Positions 17,492 through 27,475 are shown, counted from the stretch's first letter. The stretch: 64,000 nucleotides of DNA from Larkinella sp049445795 (GCF_049445795.1 NZ_JBMSDT010000002.1:186001-250000); one strand, 5' to 3'. Numbers and translations: made by a program. The notes: generated by a model from the sequence alone, not told the origin.

Positions 17492-19966
17492 CTACTGGCT
17501 TACCAGCGTATACACTTTTCCGGCCTGCGTCGGAATATCGTACAATTGGGTTTCTTTCAGCGTCGGAGCGGCTGAGTTCGCCGACGAAGCGATCACGGGC
17601 GCGGGCGTTTCTTCCGTCCGGTAAAACGGATTTGGGTTCGGACCCGCTGCGGTTTTCAAGACCAATCCATTGCTTCCTTTCAGGGCATTCGGAGTCCGCA
17701 CGCGCAGGTTGCCGCCCCGGTTCGACCGGATTTGCACGTTGGTCAGTTTGCCGTCTTTCCACTGCATACTGACCACCTCAAAACCGCCGAGGGCCCGCAA
17801 GCCGCTGATAGTGCCCGCCGGCCAGACATCCGGCAGGGCAGGGAGCAAATGAATGGCTCCGTCGGCGCTTTGCATCAACATTTCCGTAATGCCCGACGTA
17901 CAGCCAAAATTGCCGTCGATCTGGAACGGCGGATGCGCGTCGAACAGGTTGTTATAAGTTCCTCCACTCTCCCGGTTTGCGCCTAGGGGCGATAATTGGT
18001 TCTGAATCAGCGTATAGGCGTGGTTGCCATCCTGCAAGCGGGCCCACCAGTTGACTTTCCAGCCCATGCTCCAGCCGGTCGAAACGTCGCCCCGGTGGAG
18101 TAGCGTGGTGCGCGACGCCTGGAACAAGGCCGGTGTCCGGTACGCCGAAATCTGCGTCGACGGAAACAAACCGTACAGATGCGAAACGTGCCGGTGGTGG
18201 TCGTTGGGATCGTCGACGTCATCCAGCCACTCCTGCAACTGTCCATGTTTTCCGACGTGCATGGGGGCCAGCCGACTGCGTTTTTGCTTTAGCGTATCCA
18301 CAAAAGCCACGTCCTTTTTCAAAATCTCGGCGGCCCGAATCGCCGTGCTGAACGCGTCGAACACAATCTGGTTGTCCATCGTCGTGCCCGCGTCCAGCGA
18401 CGAACCAGCGTGGGCTTTTGGCGCGTTTTCGGGCGAACTGCCCGGGTTGACAACCAGCCAGTGGTACTTCGGATGCTCGACCAGGAAATCGGCGTAAAAC
18501 TGCGCGGCTCCTTTCAAAACCGGGTAAATCGACGCCAGGTACGCAGGGTCGCCACTGTACAGGTAATGTTCCCAGAGGTGTTGACTGAGCCAACCGCCCC
18601 CGCCGGTCCACATGCCCCAGAACGCGCCGTCGATGGCCCCGGTCGCCCGCCAGATGTCGGTGTTGTGGTGAGCCATCCAGCCCCGGGCGCCGTACATGAC
18701 CCGGGCGGTTTCCTGTCCGGTTTCGGCCAATTCCCGCACCATTTTCAGAAAAGGCTCGTGTAGTTCGGGCAGGGCGGTTTTTTCGGCGGGCCAGTAGTTC
18801 ATTTGGGCGTTGATGTTGATCGTGTATTTGCTGTCCCAGGGCGGTCGCATCCGGTGGTTCCAGATGCCCTGCAAATTGGCCGGTTGGCCATCTGGGTGGG
18901 ACGAAGATATCAGCAAGTACCGTCCGAACTGGTAATACAGCACAACAAACTGCGGGTCGTTGGTTGTCCGGAAATTCCGAAGCCGTTCGTCGGTCGGGAG
19001 TTTAGCAGCTTCCCCCGAACCCGACCTGGTCGTACTCAGATCGAACTTCACCCGGTTGAAATAGTTCTGGTAAGCCGCAATGTGGGGTTTCAGGATGGCC
19101 GCATACGGTTTTGGAAAGGCTTTATTCAAGTAGGACAGGGCGCGGGCATTTTCGTCTCCGCTGAGGTCATTGTACTTGTTAAAATTGGTCGCGATGGAAA
19201 TATAAATGGTGGCCGTTTTGGCCCCGCTGACCGTCAGGCTCGTGTCACTGGCCGACAGACTGCCGCCTTCGGTTTTAATTCTGGTAATGCCTTTAAACTG
19301 CACCAGACCTTTCACGCCTTCGTGGTCCGAGGTGGTTCCGGCCAGGGTCAGCTCGCGGGCGTCGGCGGTTTTGCGGGTTGCCTGGGTCTGCGGGGTCGAC
19401 AACGAGGCTGTAAACGAAAGCCGCCCCGGTTGGCTCGCCGTCAGGTGCATAACTAGCACCCGATCCGGGAACGAAGCCACGGTTTCGCGGGTGTAGGTCA
19501 CGCCATCGACCTGGTAGGTAGTGCGGGCGACGGCTTTTTCGATATCCAGTTCGCGGGAATAGTTGGTGTAATTTTCGTGTCCTTCAAAGGTAAGATGAAG
19601 GCTGCCCACGGGTTGAAACATCTGCCCGTGCGATTTTTTGGTAATAATGGTTTTGTTGGCTAATTGCTCGGCATCTTTTTGCTTGCCGTCAAAGATGAGC
19701 TGCCGGATTTCGGGCAGGGAAGCCAGGGCCGCCGGATTGTCGTTCCGGTTGGGGCCACCCGACCAGACCGTATGTTCGTTGAGTTGAACGGTTTCCCGTT
19801 CCACATTGCCGTAGACCATCGCACCCAGTCGGCCGTTGCCGATGGGCAGGGCATTTTCCCAGGTCTTTCCCGCCGGTTTGGTATACCACAATTTCAGCGG
19901 AGCCTGGCTTTGTGCGACACCGCTGATGGATAAAATCAGGAAGAAAAAGAAAAATAGTCGTTTCAT
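17492..19966 (-). CDS. GH95 alpha-L-fucosidase / alpha-L-galactosidase
   Basis: This 824-residue exported protein matches GH95 along its whole length. The N-terminal beta-sandwich starts LKLWYTKPAGKTWENALPIG. The (alpha/alpha)6 barrel carries NINAQMNYWPAE (the paired Asn residues that activate water), NPGSSPENAP (general acid Glu) and IDGNFGCTSGITEML (catalytic Asp). A C-terminal beta domain follows. GH95 enzymes invert alpha-1,2-L-fucosides, and some members prefer the related alpha-L-galactosides of complex cereal xylan. With GH97, GH43 and CE1 genes nearby, the L-galactosidase option deserves weight. It follows SusD after a hairpin at 20,059-20,087. Confidence 0.93.
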   Translation of the reverse strand: MKRLFFFFFLILSISGVAQSQAPLKLWYTKPAGKTWENALPIGNGRLGAMVYGNVERETVQLNEHTVWSGGPNRNDNPAALASLPEIRQLIFDGKQKDAEQLANKTIITKKSHGQMFQPVGSLHLTFEGHENYTNYSRELDIEKAVARTTYQVDGVTYTRETVASFPDRVLVMHLTASQPGRLSFTASLSTPQTQATRKTADARELTLAGTTSDHEGVKGLVQFKGITRIKTEGGSLSASDTSLTVSGAKTATIYISIATNFNKYNDLSGDENARALSYLNKAFPKPYAAILKPHIAAYQNYFNRVKFDLSTTRSGSGEAAKLPTDERLRNFRTTNDPQFVVLYYQFGRYLLISSSHPDGQPANLQGIWNHRMRPPWDSKYTININAQMNYWPAEKTALPELHEPFLKMVRELAETGQETARVMYGARGWMAHHNTDIWRATGAIDGAFWGMWTGGGGWLSQHLWEHYLYSGDPAYLASIYPVLKGAAQFYADFLVEHPKYHWLVVNPGSSPENAPKAHAGSSLDAGTTMDNQIVFDAFSTAIRAAEILKKDVAFVDTLKQKRSRLAPMHVGKHGQLQEWLDDVDDPNDHHRHVSHLYGLFPSTQISAYRTPALFQASRTTLLHRGDVSTGWSMGWKVNWWARLQDGNHAYTLIQNQLSPLGANRESGGTYNNLFDAHPPFQIDGNFGCTSGITEMLMQSADGAIHLLPALPDVWPAGTISGLRALGGFEVVSMQWKDGKLTNVQIRSNRGGNLRVRTPNALKGSNGLVLKTAAGPNPNPFYRTEETPAPVIASSANSAAPTLKETQLYDIPTQAGKVYTLVSQ

Positions 19967-20058
19967 CGAAAAGTAATCATCCTGGTCTAAATAAGCTTCT
20001 TATATTCAAATATTGGTTCAAATATTCAAATTATGGTTAAAATACCAGTTAGCAAAGA

Positions 20059-20087
20059 GACGTAAGAGGCCAAAAGCCCCTTACGTC
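20059..20087 (-). terminator. Hairpin between susD and the GH95 gene
   Basis: GACGTAAGAGGC and GCCCCTTACGTC form a 12-bp stem with one mismatch around a 5-nt loop. It lies 27 bp after the SusD stop codon. There is no strong U-tract, so it may lower read-through or protect the susCD message rather than end it. Confidence 0.5.
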
Positions 20088-20113
20088 TGCAACATTCTAC
20101 CATTCAATCAACA

Positions 20114-21934
20114 TTAATAGCCTGGGTTCTGGGGGAATTTGGGTCCCTCGACCACCCGATCGATTTGATACTGCGGAATCGGTCGCAGCATGTGATAATC
20201 CTGGATGTAGGGAGCAGCCTCCGGATTCCACGCCTTGACCCGGCGGACCAGCGAGCGGGTGCGGACCAGATCATGCCAGCGTTGCCATTCGCCGAAGAAT
20301 TCGCGACTCCGCTCATCAAGGATAAAATCGAGCGTTACATCGGCGGGCGTGATGGTCATAGCCGCAACCGCAGCCGCGTTTTGGGCGGGGGTGTTGGTTT
20401 TCCGGAAAGCGGCCCGTTGCCGGATCACGTTTAGCATCGCAGCGGCTTTGGCCGCATCCCCGGCTTTGAAATAGGCTTCGGCTGCCGTCATGTACACATC
20501 CGAAAACCGGTACAATACGCAGGGGCGGGTCGAGGGGTCGTTGAAGTTAGCTCCCCGGCTGGGGTCCATGAACTTTTTAAGCGCCGGAAAAATGTTTGGT
20601 TTCCAGAGGCTTGGCGGCACGACGATCCCTTTGAAGGGCCGGTTACCGACAAACTGGGGCGCTCCGGCCACCTCAAAATCGGGCAACCAAACCGCCGTAT
20701 CGACGCCGGGCTGCATGTTGTAGCTGATACCGCGCAAATTGTTGGCCGCCGTGGCCGAATTGCTGATGGCGACATTGGAGATATACACCGTGTAGAACGA
20801 ATTGGCATACCGTGAATCAACATCGCGGTTGACGAAGGCCTGATCCAGAAAGTAGCTTTTTCCGGTGTTGGGTCCCGTCGTCCATTTGTAGCTGTTGGGC
20901 CGGTGGCGCTGGTACGGACGACCGTAATACGCATCCCGGATCATGCCCGAGGTTCCGTTGTTGACGAGCGCACCGCTGGCGTTTTTAAAGGAGTTAATCC
21001 CGCTGTTGTTCGGATAATCCCAGTTGGTAAACCAGGGCGTAAGGTTCTGGGCGGCCCCACCACCAGCCGCACCACCGACGGCGTAATAACCGTATTTGGG
21101 GTCCAGCACGTGGTCGCTGACGAACATCGTTTCTTTCCCGTAGTCGTTGGCCGGAACGAAAGCGTCTCCGTAATCCTGCCACAAATCCAGCCCGTAGGTA
21201 GCTTTGTTGGCAATAATATCGGCGCAAATCGTAGCCGCCTGCGTAAAGTCAGCGGCTGTGTTGTTCAGCCAGCCCCGGGTTAAGTAGACCTTGGCCAACA
21301 GAAACTGAGCGACGGGTTTGGTAGCTGCTTTCCCCAGAAACGGCGCCGTAGGCTGGTTTGGCAGGTCGGCGGCTGCCTCGGTGAGGTCTTTGATGATCAG
21401 CTCGTACACCTGAGCGGCCGGTTGGCGGGAAGCCGCCTGCGAAGGGACCGTGATAAACTCGGTATGCAGCGGAACGTCTCCCCAAGTCTGCACCAGGTAG
21501 AAGTACCAGAAAGCCCGCAAAAATTTAGCCTGGGCCAGGTATTGTTTCCGGGTCGCTTCCGGTAGGGCGATGGATTGGCCGTATTGCAGCACCCCGTTCA
21601 GCGTATTGATATCCTGGAAGGCGATGCCCCAGGCCGAGCCGAAGTTGCTGCTGTTTAATCCGTTATAAGTATAGGGAATCACCGTTCCGGAACTGGCACC
21701 CTGAATGAACTCGTCGGTTCCGCCCTGCATTTCGACGGTAAACCCTTCGGTTCCCCACTGGCTCCGGATGTCGTTGTAGACCCCGGCAATACCACCCAAC
21801 ACGCCTGACGGACTGTTGAAATACGACGGTACAATCTGGGACTGCGGTTTTTCTTCCAGTATTTTTTCGCAACCCGAACTAAAGAAAGCCGTAAGACCCA
21901 AAACGGCCCAAACTTTTATATTTTTCATGGTCAT
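20114..21934 (-). CDS. SusD/RagB-family outer-membrane glycan-binding lipoprotein
   Basis: The 606-residue product begins with a lipoprotein signal ending in the lipobox FSSGC, with Cys at position ~22. It has the SusD helical scaffold: KILEEKPQSQIVPSYFNSP at the N-terminus, AKFLRAFWYFYLVQTWGDVPL in the first TPR region and LDFILDERSREFFGEWQRWHDLVRTRSL near the C-terminus. SusD proteins cap the SusC channel and bind oligosaccharides at the surface. A second ATG at 21928 is equally good as start. It lies 8 bp after susC, the normal order. The glycan bound is inferred only from the surrounding enzymes. Confidence 0.95.
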   Translation of the reverse strand: MTMKNIKVWAVLGLTAFFSSGCEKILEEKPQSQIVPSYFNSPSGVLGGIAGVYNDIRSQWGTEGFTVEMQGGTDEFIQGASSGTVIPYTYNGLNSSNFGSAWGIAFQDINTLNGVLQYGQSIALPEATRKQYLAQAKFLRAFWYFYLVQTWGDVPLHTEFITVPSQAASRQPAAQVYELIIKDLTEAAADLPNQPTAPFLGKAATKPVAQFLLAKVYLTRGWLNNTAADFTQAATICADIIANKATYGLDLWQDYGDAFVPANDYGKETMFVSDHVLDPKYGYYAVGGAAGGGAAQNLTPWFTNWDYPNNSGINSFKNASGALVNNGTSGMIRDAYYGRPYQRHRPNSYKWTTGPNTGKSYFLDQAFVNRDVDSRYANSFYTVYISNVAISNSATAANNLRGISYNMQPGVDTAVWLPDFEVAGAPQFVGNRPFKGIVVPPSLWKPNIFPALKKFMDPSRGANFNDPSTRPCVLYRFSDVYMTAAEAYFKAGDAAKAAAMLNVIRQRAAFRKTNTPAQNAAAVAAMTITPADVTLDFILDERSREFFGEWQRWHDLVRTRSLVRRVKAWNPEAAPYIQDYHMLRPIPQYQIDRVVEGPKFPQNPGY

Positions 21935-21942
21935 TTCAGCGG

Positions 21943-24900
21943 TTAGAATTTAAGATTGACACCGAGGGTGAATTGCCGGACCGGCGGGCTGTTCAGGTTG
22001 ACAGCGATCTGCCGCTCCGGTGTTCCACGTTCGCCAGCCCCCTGCGGATTCAGCGTCGACTGCCCGCTGGCGTAACTGTTTCCTTCCGGATCAACGGCGA
22101 GGTTATCCCGCACCAGTGGCGAATAAATAATAAACGGATTGGTGGCATTCGCATAAATCCGGGCCGAACTCGCGCCGATTTTCCGGATCAGTTTGCTCTC
22201 GAAGGTGTAGCCCAGGTTGATGCTCCGGCACTTGATGAACGATCCGTCGTAGTAGCCCAGCGTCGAGCCAAAATAGGCGACGGCGTTGCTGGCGTCCGGG
22301 GCCGGGAACGCATTGGTCGGGTTGGTATCCGTCCAGTAGTCTACCTTCACCTGATTGACCCGGCTCTGGTTGAAGAACGCAAAACCGCCTGACCCCGTTG
22401 AATTACCCGTCAGATACGGCACGATTACTTTCATACCCATGCGGGCATACGTCACGATGGACATGTCAAAGTTCTTGAAACTGAACCGGTTGGTCAGCCC
22501 ACCTTCCCAGCGGGGCTGGAAATTCCCCAGAATCTGGCGGTCGTTGGCGTCGATTTTATTATCACCGTTGAGATCTTGAACCCGAATCTGGCCCGGAAAC
22601 TGTACGGGTGAAGTTTGTCTCGACAGCGTTCCGTCCTGCGCATCGGCCAGTTGCCAGATGCCCAGTTTCTTGTAATCGTAGATCACCGACAGCGGCTGTC
22701 CCACAAACCACCCCGCTCCCAGGTTCTGCTTTTCCTCGGGAGTCGTCAACTGCGTGATTTTTTCGCGGTTGAAAAAGTACGTCAGGTCGGCACTCCAGTT
22801 AAACCCGTTGCGGTTCCGGAAAATCTCGAACGTCAGGGCGGTTTCCAGCCCTTTTCCTTCAGTACGGCCCAGGTTTTTCAGCGTCGAACCGGCCCCGTTG
22901 CTCGGCGGCAGCGGTACCGACAGCAGGATGTCTTTTGTTTTCTGGTGGTACCAGTCGACCGTCCCCGTAATCCGGTTGTTCAGGAAGCCAAAGTCGATCC
23001 CGATGTCAATCTGTGAGGTAGACTGCCAGCCCAGGTTGGAAGCCGGAAGGCTCGTCACCGTGTAAGCCAACTGTTGTCCGGCCGTGCCCGTACCGAAGTT
23101 ATAATAACCGGCGGATAACGCCCCCAGGGTGGCATACGCGCCCACGTTCCGGTTGCCCGACACGCCCCATCCTCCCCGGAGTTTCAGGTTTGAGATATAC
23201 GGAGCCCCTTTGATAAAGTCTTCCTCGATCACGTTCCAGCCCAAACCGACAGCCGGGTAGTTAAAATACTGGTTACCCGGCGACAAGGTAGAGGACCCGT
23301 CGCGTCGCAAGGTAAAGGTAGCCAGGTAGCGGTCGTTATAGCTATAATTGACCCGCCCCATGTACGAAAGCAGTCCGGTTTCCGAAAAGGAGTTGCCAAA
23401 ATCGGCGGGTGCCACCGGCTGCCCGGATGCCAGCGAGAAGTTCGACGTTTTGATGTAGTCGGCCGGAACACCCGTGACCGTAAACCGGCTTCCCAGCGAA
23501 TGGTTTTTGGTAATCTCATACAGCCCGGTCACGCCCAGTTTATGCTTGCCAAACGTTTTATCGAAGTACAGCAAATGCTGGAGGTTCACATCCCAGTATT
23601 CGGTATTGCTGATTTCAGCCGTCGAGGAGGTCTGGACCGTGGCCGAGTTGAAATACGTCAGCGGGCCGTTGTAGCCGTTGTAGTTCGACTGGCTGAAGTT
23701 CAAACCGGCATTGAACCGGTAACGCAGGCCGGGCAAAATGTTTACCTCCCCGTACAAGCTGTTGAACGTCCGCAAGGACCGCGTCCGGCCCAGGTACGAG
23801 TCTTTTTTCGTGATGATCGTCAACGGGCTCACCTGCGCGGCATCGATGGAGCCATCGGCGGGCAGCAGGTTGACCGAACCGTCCGGGTTGTAGGCCGGTG
23901 CCAGCGGAGTCAGCCGCACCAGACCGCCCGGAACGCCACCTCCACCGGGTGTATTGGTGTAGGTCAGCGTATTCAGCGTATTCAATCCGATCTTGACGTG
24001 CTTGCCAATCTTCTGGTCGAGCGTCGCCCGGATCGTATACCGTTGAAAATTCTGATTCGGGATGATTCCCGTCTCGTTGAAGTACCCGAGGCCCAGCGAA
24101 TATTGCGTGTTTTCGACACCACCCTGCAAGCCCAACTGATGGTTTGTATTAAAACCGGGCTGGTAAATCAAATCCTGCCAGTTGGTCGAAACTCCGGCGG
24201 CCAGAGCATCTTTTTCTTTCTGAGTAAGCAGGTATCCGGAAGTTCCGGGATTCGTGCGGTTATATTTGGCCGCATCTTCCTTAAACTGCGCGTACTCCGG
24301 GCCGTTCATGACGTTGAATTTGCCCATGATGGTCGTCACGCCGTGGTAGCCGTCGTAGCTCAAAACCGGCTTTCCTACCTTGCCCCGTTTGGTCGTAATC
24401 AGAATGACCCCACCCGATCCCCGCGAACCGTAGATAGCCGTGGCCGAAGCATCTTTCAAAATTTCCAGGTTGACAATATCATCCGGGTTGATGTCATTCA
24501 GCCCGCCGTACGGAATACCGTCGACCACTACCAGCGGACCATCCAGCCCGTCGCTCGATCCCGAACTGGTGGTCAGCGTGCGGTTTCCCCGAATCCGGAT
24601 CTGCCCCTGCGAACCGGGCGTCGACCCGTTGCTCACGATGGAAACCCCCGGAGCCCGGCCTTTCAACTGGTTGATCAGGTTCGGTGCCGGAACTTCTTTC
24701 AGAGTCGCTTCATTGACCGAAACCACCGATCCGGTTACATCCCGTTTCCGCTGAACCCCGTAACCCACGACCACCACCTCATCCAGCGTTTTATTGTCGG
24801 TAACCAGAGAGACATTAATAACCGTCTGATTCCCAACCGTTACTTCCTTTGTGACGTACCCGATGTAGGAAAAAACGAGAACCGTTCCGCTGCCTGATGG

Positions 24901-25455
24901 GACCGACAGCCGATAATCACCGTTGCCGTCGGTGGTTGTTCCACGGGTTGCCGACTTGATTTGAACCGTTACGCCCGGTAACCCTTCTCCGTTTTCGGCG
25001 GTGACCCGGCCCGTAATTTGTACATCCTGAGCCAGTTCCGTAATCGCTTCGCTGGTCGATTTATCCGGCACAAGCACCGACGAAGCCGTGTTCCGTTTGA
25101 TCACAATCTGCTGATTGACAACTTCATAACGCAAATTCAGGGGCGTCAGGATGTGATCGAGTACCTGGCGGAGCGGCTCGTTTTTCGCCTGATACGAGAT
25201 TTTTCGTCTGGATTGAATAATCTCCCGGCTAAACAGGAACTGGATGTTGGCCTGTTCTTCAATTTGTTTGATGGTTACCTCCACATCCTGATTTTGAATG
25301 GAAAGGTTAATGCGCCGGTTCAGAAGTTCCTGGGCCTTGCTGCTGATCGCAAAGCTGATGTTTATGAGCGATAGCGCAAGCAGGATTTGCAGGCTCGAAT
25401 GTTTGATCATCCTGATCCAGGCATTGCGGTTGGTAAAGAAATTCGGCATCGACAT
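21943..25455 (-). CDS. SusC-type TonB-dependent transporter with N-terminal STN signalling domain
   Basis: From the ATG at 25455 the product is 1170 residues. In-frame starts further upstream (ATG at 25533, GTG at 25539) would add an unlikely basic leader. Order of domains: signal peptide (~15-45), STN secretin/TonB short domain (INLSIQNQDVEVTIKQIEEQ... to QQIVIKR), carboxypeptidase-regulatory-like domain (ITGRVTAENGEGLPGVTV), plug (DEVVVVGYGVQRKRDVTG) and the beta-barrel ending in FTLGVNLKF. It imports oligosaccharides with SusD. The STN domain lets it signal to the FecR protein encoded directly upstream, so this is a transducer-type SusC. Confidence 0.95.
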   Translation of the reverse strand: MSMPNFFTNRNAWIRMIKHSSLQILLALSLINISFAISSKAQELLNRRINLSIQNQDVEVTIKQIEEQANIQFLFSREIIQSRRKISYQAKNEPLRQVLDHILTPLNLRYEVVNQQIVIKRNTASSVLVPDKSTSEAITELAQDVQITGRVTAENGEGLPGVTVQIKSATRGTTTDGNGDYRLSVPSGSGTVLVFSYIGYVTKEVTVGNQTVINVSLVTDNKTLDEVVVVGYGVQRKRDVTGSVVSVNEATLKEVPAPNLINQLKGRAPGVSIVSNGSTPGSQGQIRIRGNRTLTTSSGSSDGLDGPLVVVDGIPYGGLNDINPDDIVNLEILKDASATAIYGSRGSGGVILITTKRGKVGKPVLSYDGYHGVTTIMGKFNVMNGPEYAQFKEDAAKYNRTNPGTSGYLLTQKEKDALAAGVSTNWQDLIYQPGFNTNHQLGLQGGVENTQYSLGLGYFNETGIIPNQNFQRYTIRATLDQKIGKHVKIGLNTLNTLTYTNTPGGGGVPGGLVRLTPLAPAYNPDGSVNLLPADGSIDAAQVSPLTIITKKDSYLGRTRSLRTFNSLYGEVNILPGLRYRFNAGLNFSQSNYNGYNGPLTYFNSATVQTSSTAEISNTEYWDVNLQHLLYFDKTFGKHKLGVTGLYEITKNHSLGSRFTVTGVPADYIKTSNFSLASGQPVAPADFGNSFSETGLLSYMGRVNYSYNDRYLATFTLRRDGSSTLSPGNQYFNYPAVGLGWNVIEEDFIKGAPYISNLKLRGGWGVSGNRNVGAYATLGALSAGYYNFGTGTAGQQLAYTVTSLPASNLGWQSTSQIDIGIDFGFLNNRITGTVDWYHQKTKDILLSVPLPPSNGAGSTLKNLGRTEGKGLETALTFEIFRNRNGFNWSADLTYFFNREKITQLTTPEEKQNLGAGWFVGQPLSVIYDYKKLGIWQLADAQDGTLSRQTSPVQFPGQIRVQDLNGDNKIDANDRQILGNFQPRWEGGLTNRFSFKNFDMSIVTYARMGMKVIVPYLTGNSTGSGGFAFFNQSRVNQVKVDYWTDTNPTNAFPAPDASNAVAYFGSTLGYYDGSFIKCRSINLGYTFESKLIRKIGASSARIYANATNPFIIYSPLVRDNLAVDPEGNSYASGQSTLNPQGAGERGTPERQIAVNLNSPPVRQFTLGVNLKF

Positions 25456-25648
25456 AGGACGTTTTTGTTCTTTTCTCAGAAAAAAATGGCAACGAAAATC
25501 CTGACCCCTCCTGTTCAGAGGGGAATGTGTCATAAGCACACATTTAAGGATATGAATAGCGTTAGCGTGGCACGGATACCACTATTCGAACTATGAGAGA
25601 GATGGTTTTTTAATCATAAGAATAGGTTGGTTAAGGAATGAAAGACAA

Positions 25649-26722
25649 CTAATTGCAACCTTGGCTATGAATAATAACCTGATTGTCAACCAGCTCGTAT
25701 GTTGACTCAATGGTCAGGCAAATCAGCCTGACTTTTTCAAGAAAAGGCATATCATTCAGTTGGCCGGTAAACGTGCAACTCTTGAGCAAGTTCCGGTCAT
25801 ACTGAATCGCCATGTGGTAGCTGTCTTCAAGCTGATCCAGGATGTCCGGCACCGGCGTGTAGCTGAACACAAATTGCTGGGTTAGGGGTGCACCAGCGTG
25901 TTCGTCCGTCGAAAAGGTCTCCCGCCTGACCACCGGCCGGGCGTTGGCGCTGAGTTTGAGTTCTTCATTAACCGTCAGCACAATCGGTTTTTCGGACGAT
26001 TTAACCGGTGAAACTGCAACCTTGCCCGTCTTGACCCGCACGAATGCCGCAGATTCCTTGTCAAAAGAACGCACCTGAAAACTGGTTCCGAGTACCTTCG
26101 TCGTCAGGTTCGGGGCGTGTACAATGAAAGGCCGGGCCGGGTTTTTCGTCACTTCAAAAAAGCCTTCGCCCTCCAGAAAAACCTCCCGAACCCCTGCATT
26201 CATCGTTTTCCGAAACCGCAGTTGACTCCCCGATGACAGCAGCACCGAGGAATTGTCCGGTAAGATCACGACCATTGCCTGTCCGGTTCCGTTCCTGACC
26301 AGCTTCCAGCTATCCTGCCGCGTCTCCTGACTCGCCTGCGGCTGATCCGTCCTACCGACAGGAAGCATGATGCCGTCAAACCGCCACCAGATCAGCAGGC
26401 CCACAACCGCTGCAGCGGCCAGCCATTTTCCCCACCGTCCGGGCCACAGCGAGCGAATCATACCGGGCGAGTCGGGTAGCTGATCCAGAATCTGACCGGT
26501 TTTTGCCTTGACCTGTTCGTCGGAGATCTGGGCGGTTTTGCCCTGGATGACCAGAAACGTAGCCACGGCTTCTTCGTAGAGTGACTGTTTATCAGGATGC
26601 AACGCCAGCCATGTCTGCCAAACCGCCTGATCCTCCGGCCGCTGGTCCGTCACCCACCTCCGGAAAGCCTCATTTTCCAGGAAATCCTCGACCGTTGAAA
26701 GATCTTCCGATGGCAAGTCCAT
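25649..26722 (-). CDS. FecR-family anti-sigma factor
   Basis: The product is 357 residues with an N-terminal cytoplasmic region, one membrane helix (~100-113, WLAAAAVVGLLIWW) and a periplasmic FecR domain. The domain carries the segment DNSSVLLSSGSQLRFRKTM, EVFLEGEGFFEVTKNPARPF and VLGTSFQVRSFDKE. The C-terminal DUF4974-type part (FSYTPVPDILDQLEDSYHMAIQYD) would contact the STN domain of SusC. It holds the sigma factor encoded just upstream until the transporter signals substrate. Gene order sigma, FecR, SusC, SusD is the standard transenvelope signalling set. Confidence 0.95.
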   Translation of the reverse strand: MDLPSEDLSTVEDFLENEAFRRWVTDQRPEDQAVWQTWLALHPDKQSLYEEAVATFLVIQGKTAQISDEQVKAKTGQILDQLPDSPGMIRSLWPGRWGKWLAAAAVVGLLIWWRFDGIMLPVGRTDQPQASQETRQDSWKLVRNGTGQAMVVILPDNSSVLLSSGSQLRFRKTMNAGVREVFLEGEGFFEVTKNPARPFIVHAPNLTTKVLGTSFQVRSFDKESAAFVRVKTGKVAVSPVKSSEKPIVLTVNEELKLSANARPVVRRETFSTDEHAGAPLTQQFVFSYTPVPDILDQLEDSYHMAIQYDRNLLKSCTFTGQLNDMPFLEKVRLICLTIESTYELVDNQVIIHSQGCN

Positions 26723-26794
26723 TAGACTTTTCGTTTATTTTTATTGATAGTATGAAGATTTAGCCCGACGATACCCTTCCCGAAGGAAATTTTT

Positions 26795-27376
26795 TTAAAA
26801 AATAATGCAAAACAGCAACGACAGGGGAACGAGCCACCGATGACGGAGTTTGGTGAGTGCTTTTTGCAGGAAGTTGGAAACCGACTGGCGGTTGATGTGC
26901 ATCACCTCGGCAATCTCATGGATCGACAAATTCTCGTAGTAGCGTAGATAGAGGGCCTCCCGCTCCCGTACCGGGAGCGCGGCCAACTGGGCCTGAATTG
27001 CCTGCGTCATGCTGGCCAGTGACTCCTGACGAATCAGCAACGTTTCGGAATCAAGTTCGTTCATCAGCGAAGTATCCCAATCCAGTTCCTCAAAAGGCAG
27101 CCGTTTTTGCAAACGGAGGTATTGCAGGATGTGGTGCCGAAGCGCCTTGATCAGATAGTGTTTGACCGATTCGGTTTCATTGATGTGCAGGCGGTTTTCC
27201 CAGAGTTGCAGAAAAAGCTCCTGGATGCAGTCTTCAACGACCGCTTCATCCACCATGAATTTTAATCCATAGTGCTTCAGCGCGCGGTAATAGCGCTCAA
27301 CTAACTGACCTAGTGCCTTTTTTTCTCCTTCACGAAATAAGCGCCACAACGCCTGATCCTGAGCCTGGGAAGTCAT
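26795..27376 (-). CDS. ECF-type RNA polymerase sigma factor
   Basis: The 193-residue protein has sigma region 2 (LGQLVERYYRALKHYGLKFM with EDCIQELFLQLW) and region 4 (LAALPVREREALYLRYYENLSIHEIAEVMHINRQSVSNFLQKALTKLR). The size and motifs fit the Bacteroidota SigZ-like ECF group that pairs with FecR. It should direct transcription of the susCD operon and perhaps itself. Two palindromic elements lie upstream, one of which matches the candidate AraR operator. This would place the sigma gene under arabinose control as well as FecR control. Confidence 0.95.
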   Translation of the reverse strand: MTSQAQDQALWRLFREGEKKALGQLVERYYRALKHYGLKFMVDEAVVEDCIQELFLQLWENRLHINETESVKHYLIKALRHHILQYLRLQKRLPFEELDWDTSLMNELDSETLLIRQESLASMTQAIQAQLAALPVREREALYLRYYENLSIHEIAEVMHINRQSVSNFLQKALTKLRHRWLVPLSLLFCIIF

Positions 27377-27432
27377 AATGCCTGGTAGAATGAAGACGGA
27401 TACACCAATTGCGTTAAAATGACGCGATTCCT

Positions 27433-27475
27433 TAAATGTAAAGTTGACATTTATTTTTTAAATGTCAATACGACA
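27433..27475 (-). promoter_or_regulatory. Promoter/operator region of the ECF sigma gene
   Basis: TTGACATTTA-N5-TAAATGTCAA is a perfect palindrome at 27,444-27,468. TGTCAATACGACA at 27,463-27,475 overlaps it and fits the pattern TGTCA-N3-YGACA also found before araB and araR. A possible -7 element, TACATTTA on the minus strand, lies at 27,433-27,440. These are sequence observations; binding by AraR is inferred. Confidence 0.5.

Noticed and set aside
25524..25544. A 7-bp dyad (AATGTGT and ACACATT) upstream of susC as a regulator site.
   Set aside because: It is short, lies close to alternative upstream starts of the same frame, and does not fit the TGTCA-N3-YGACA pattern.
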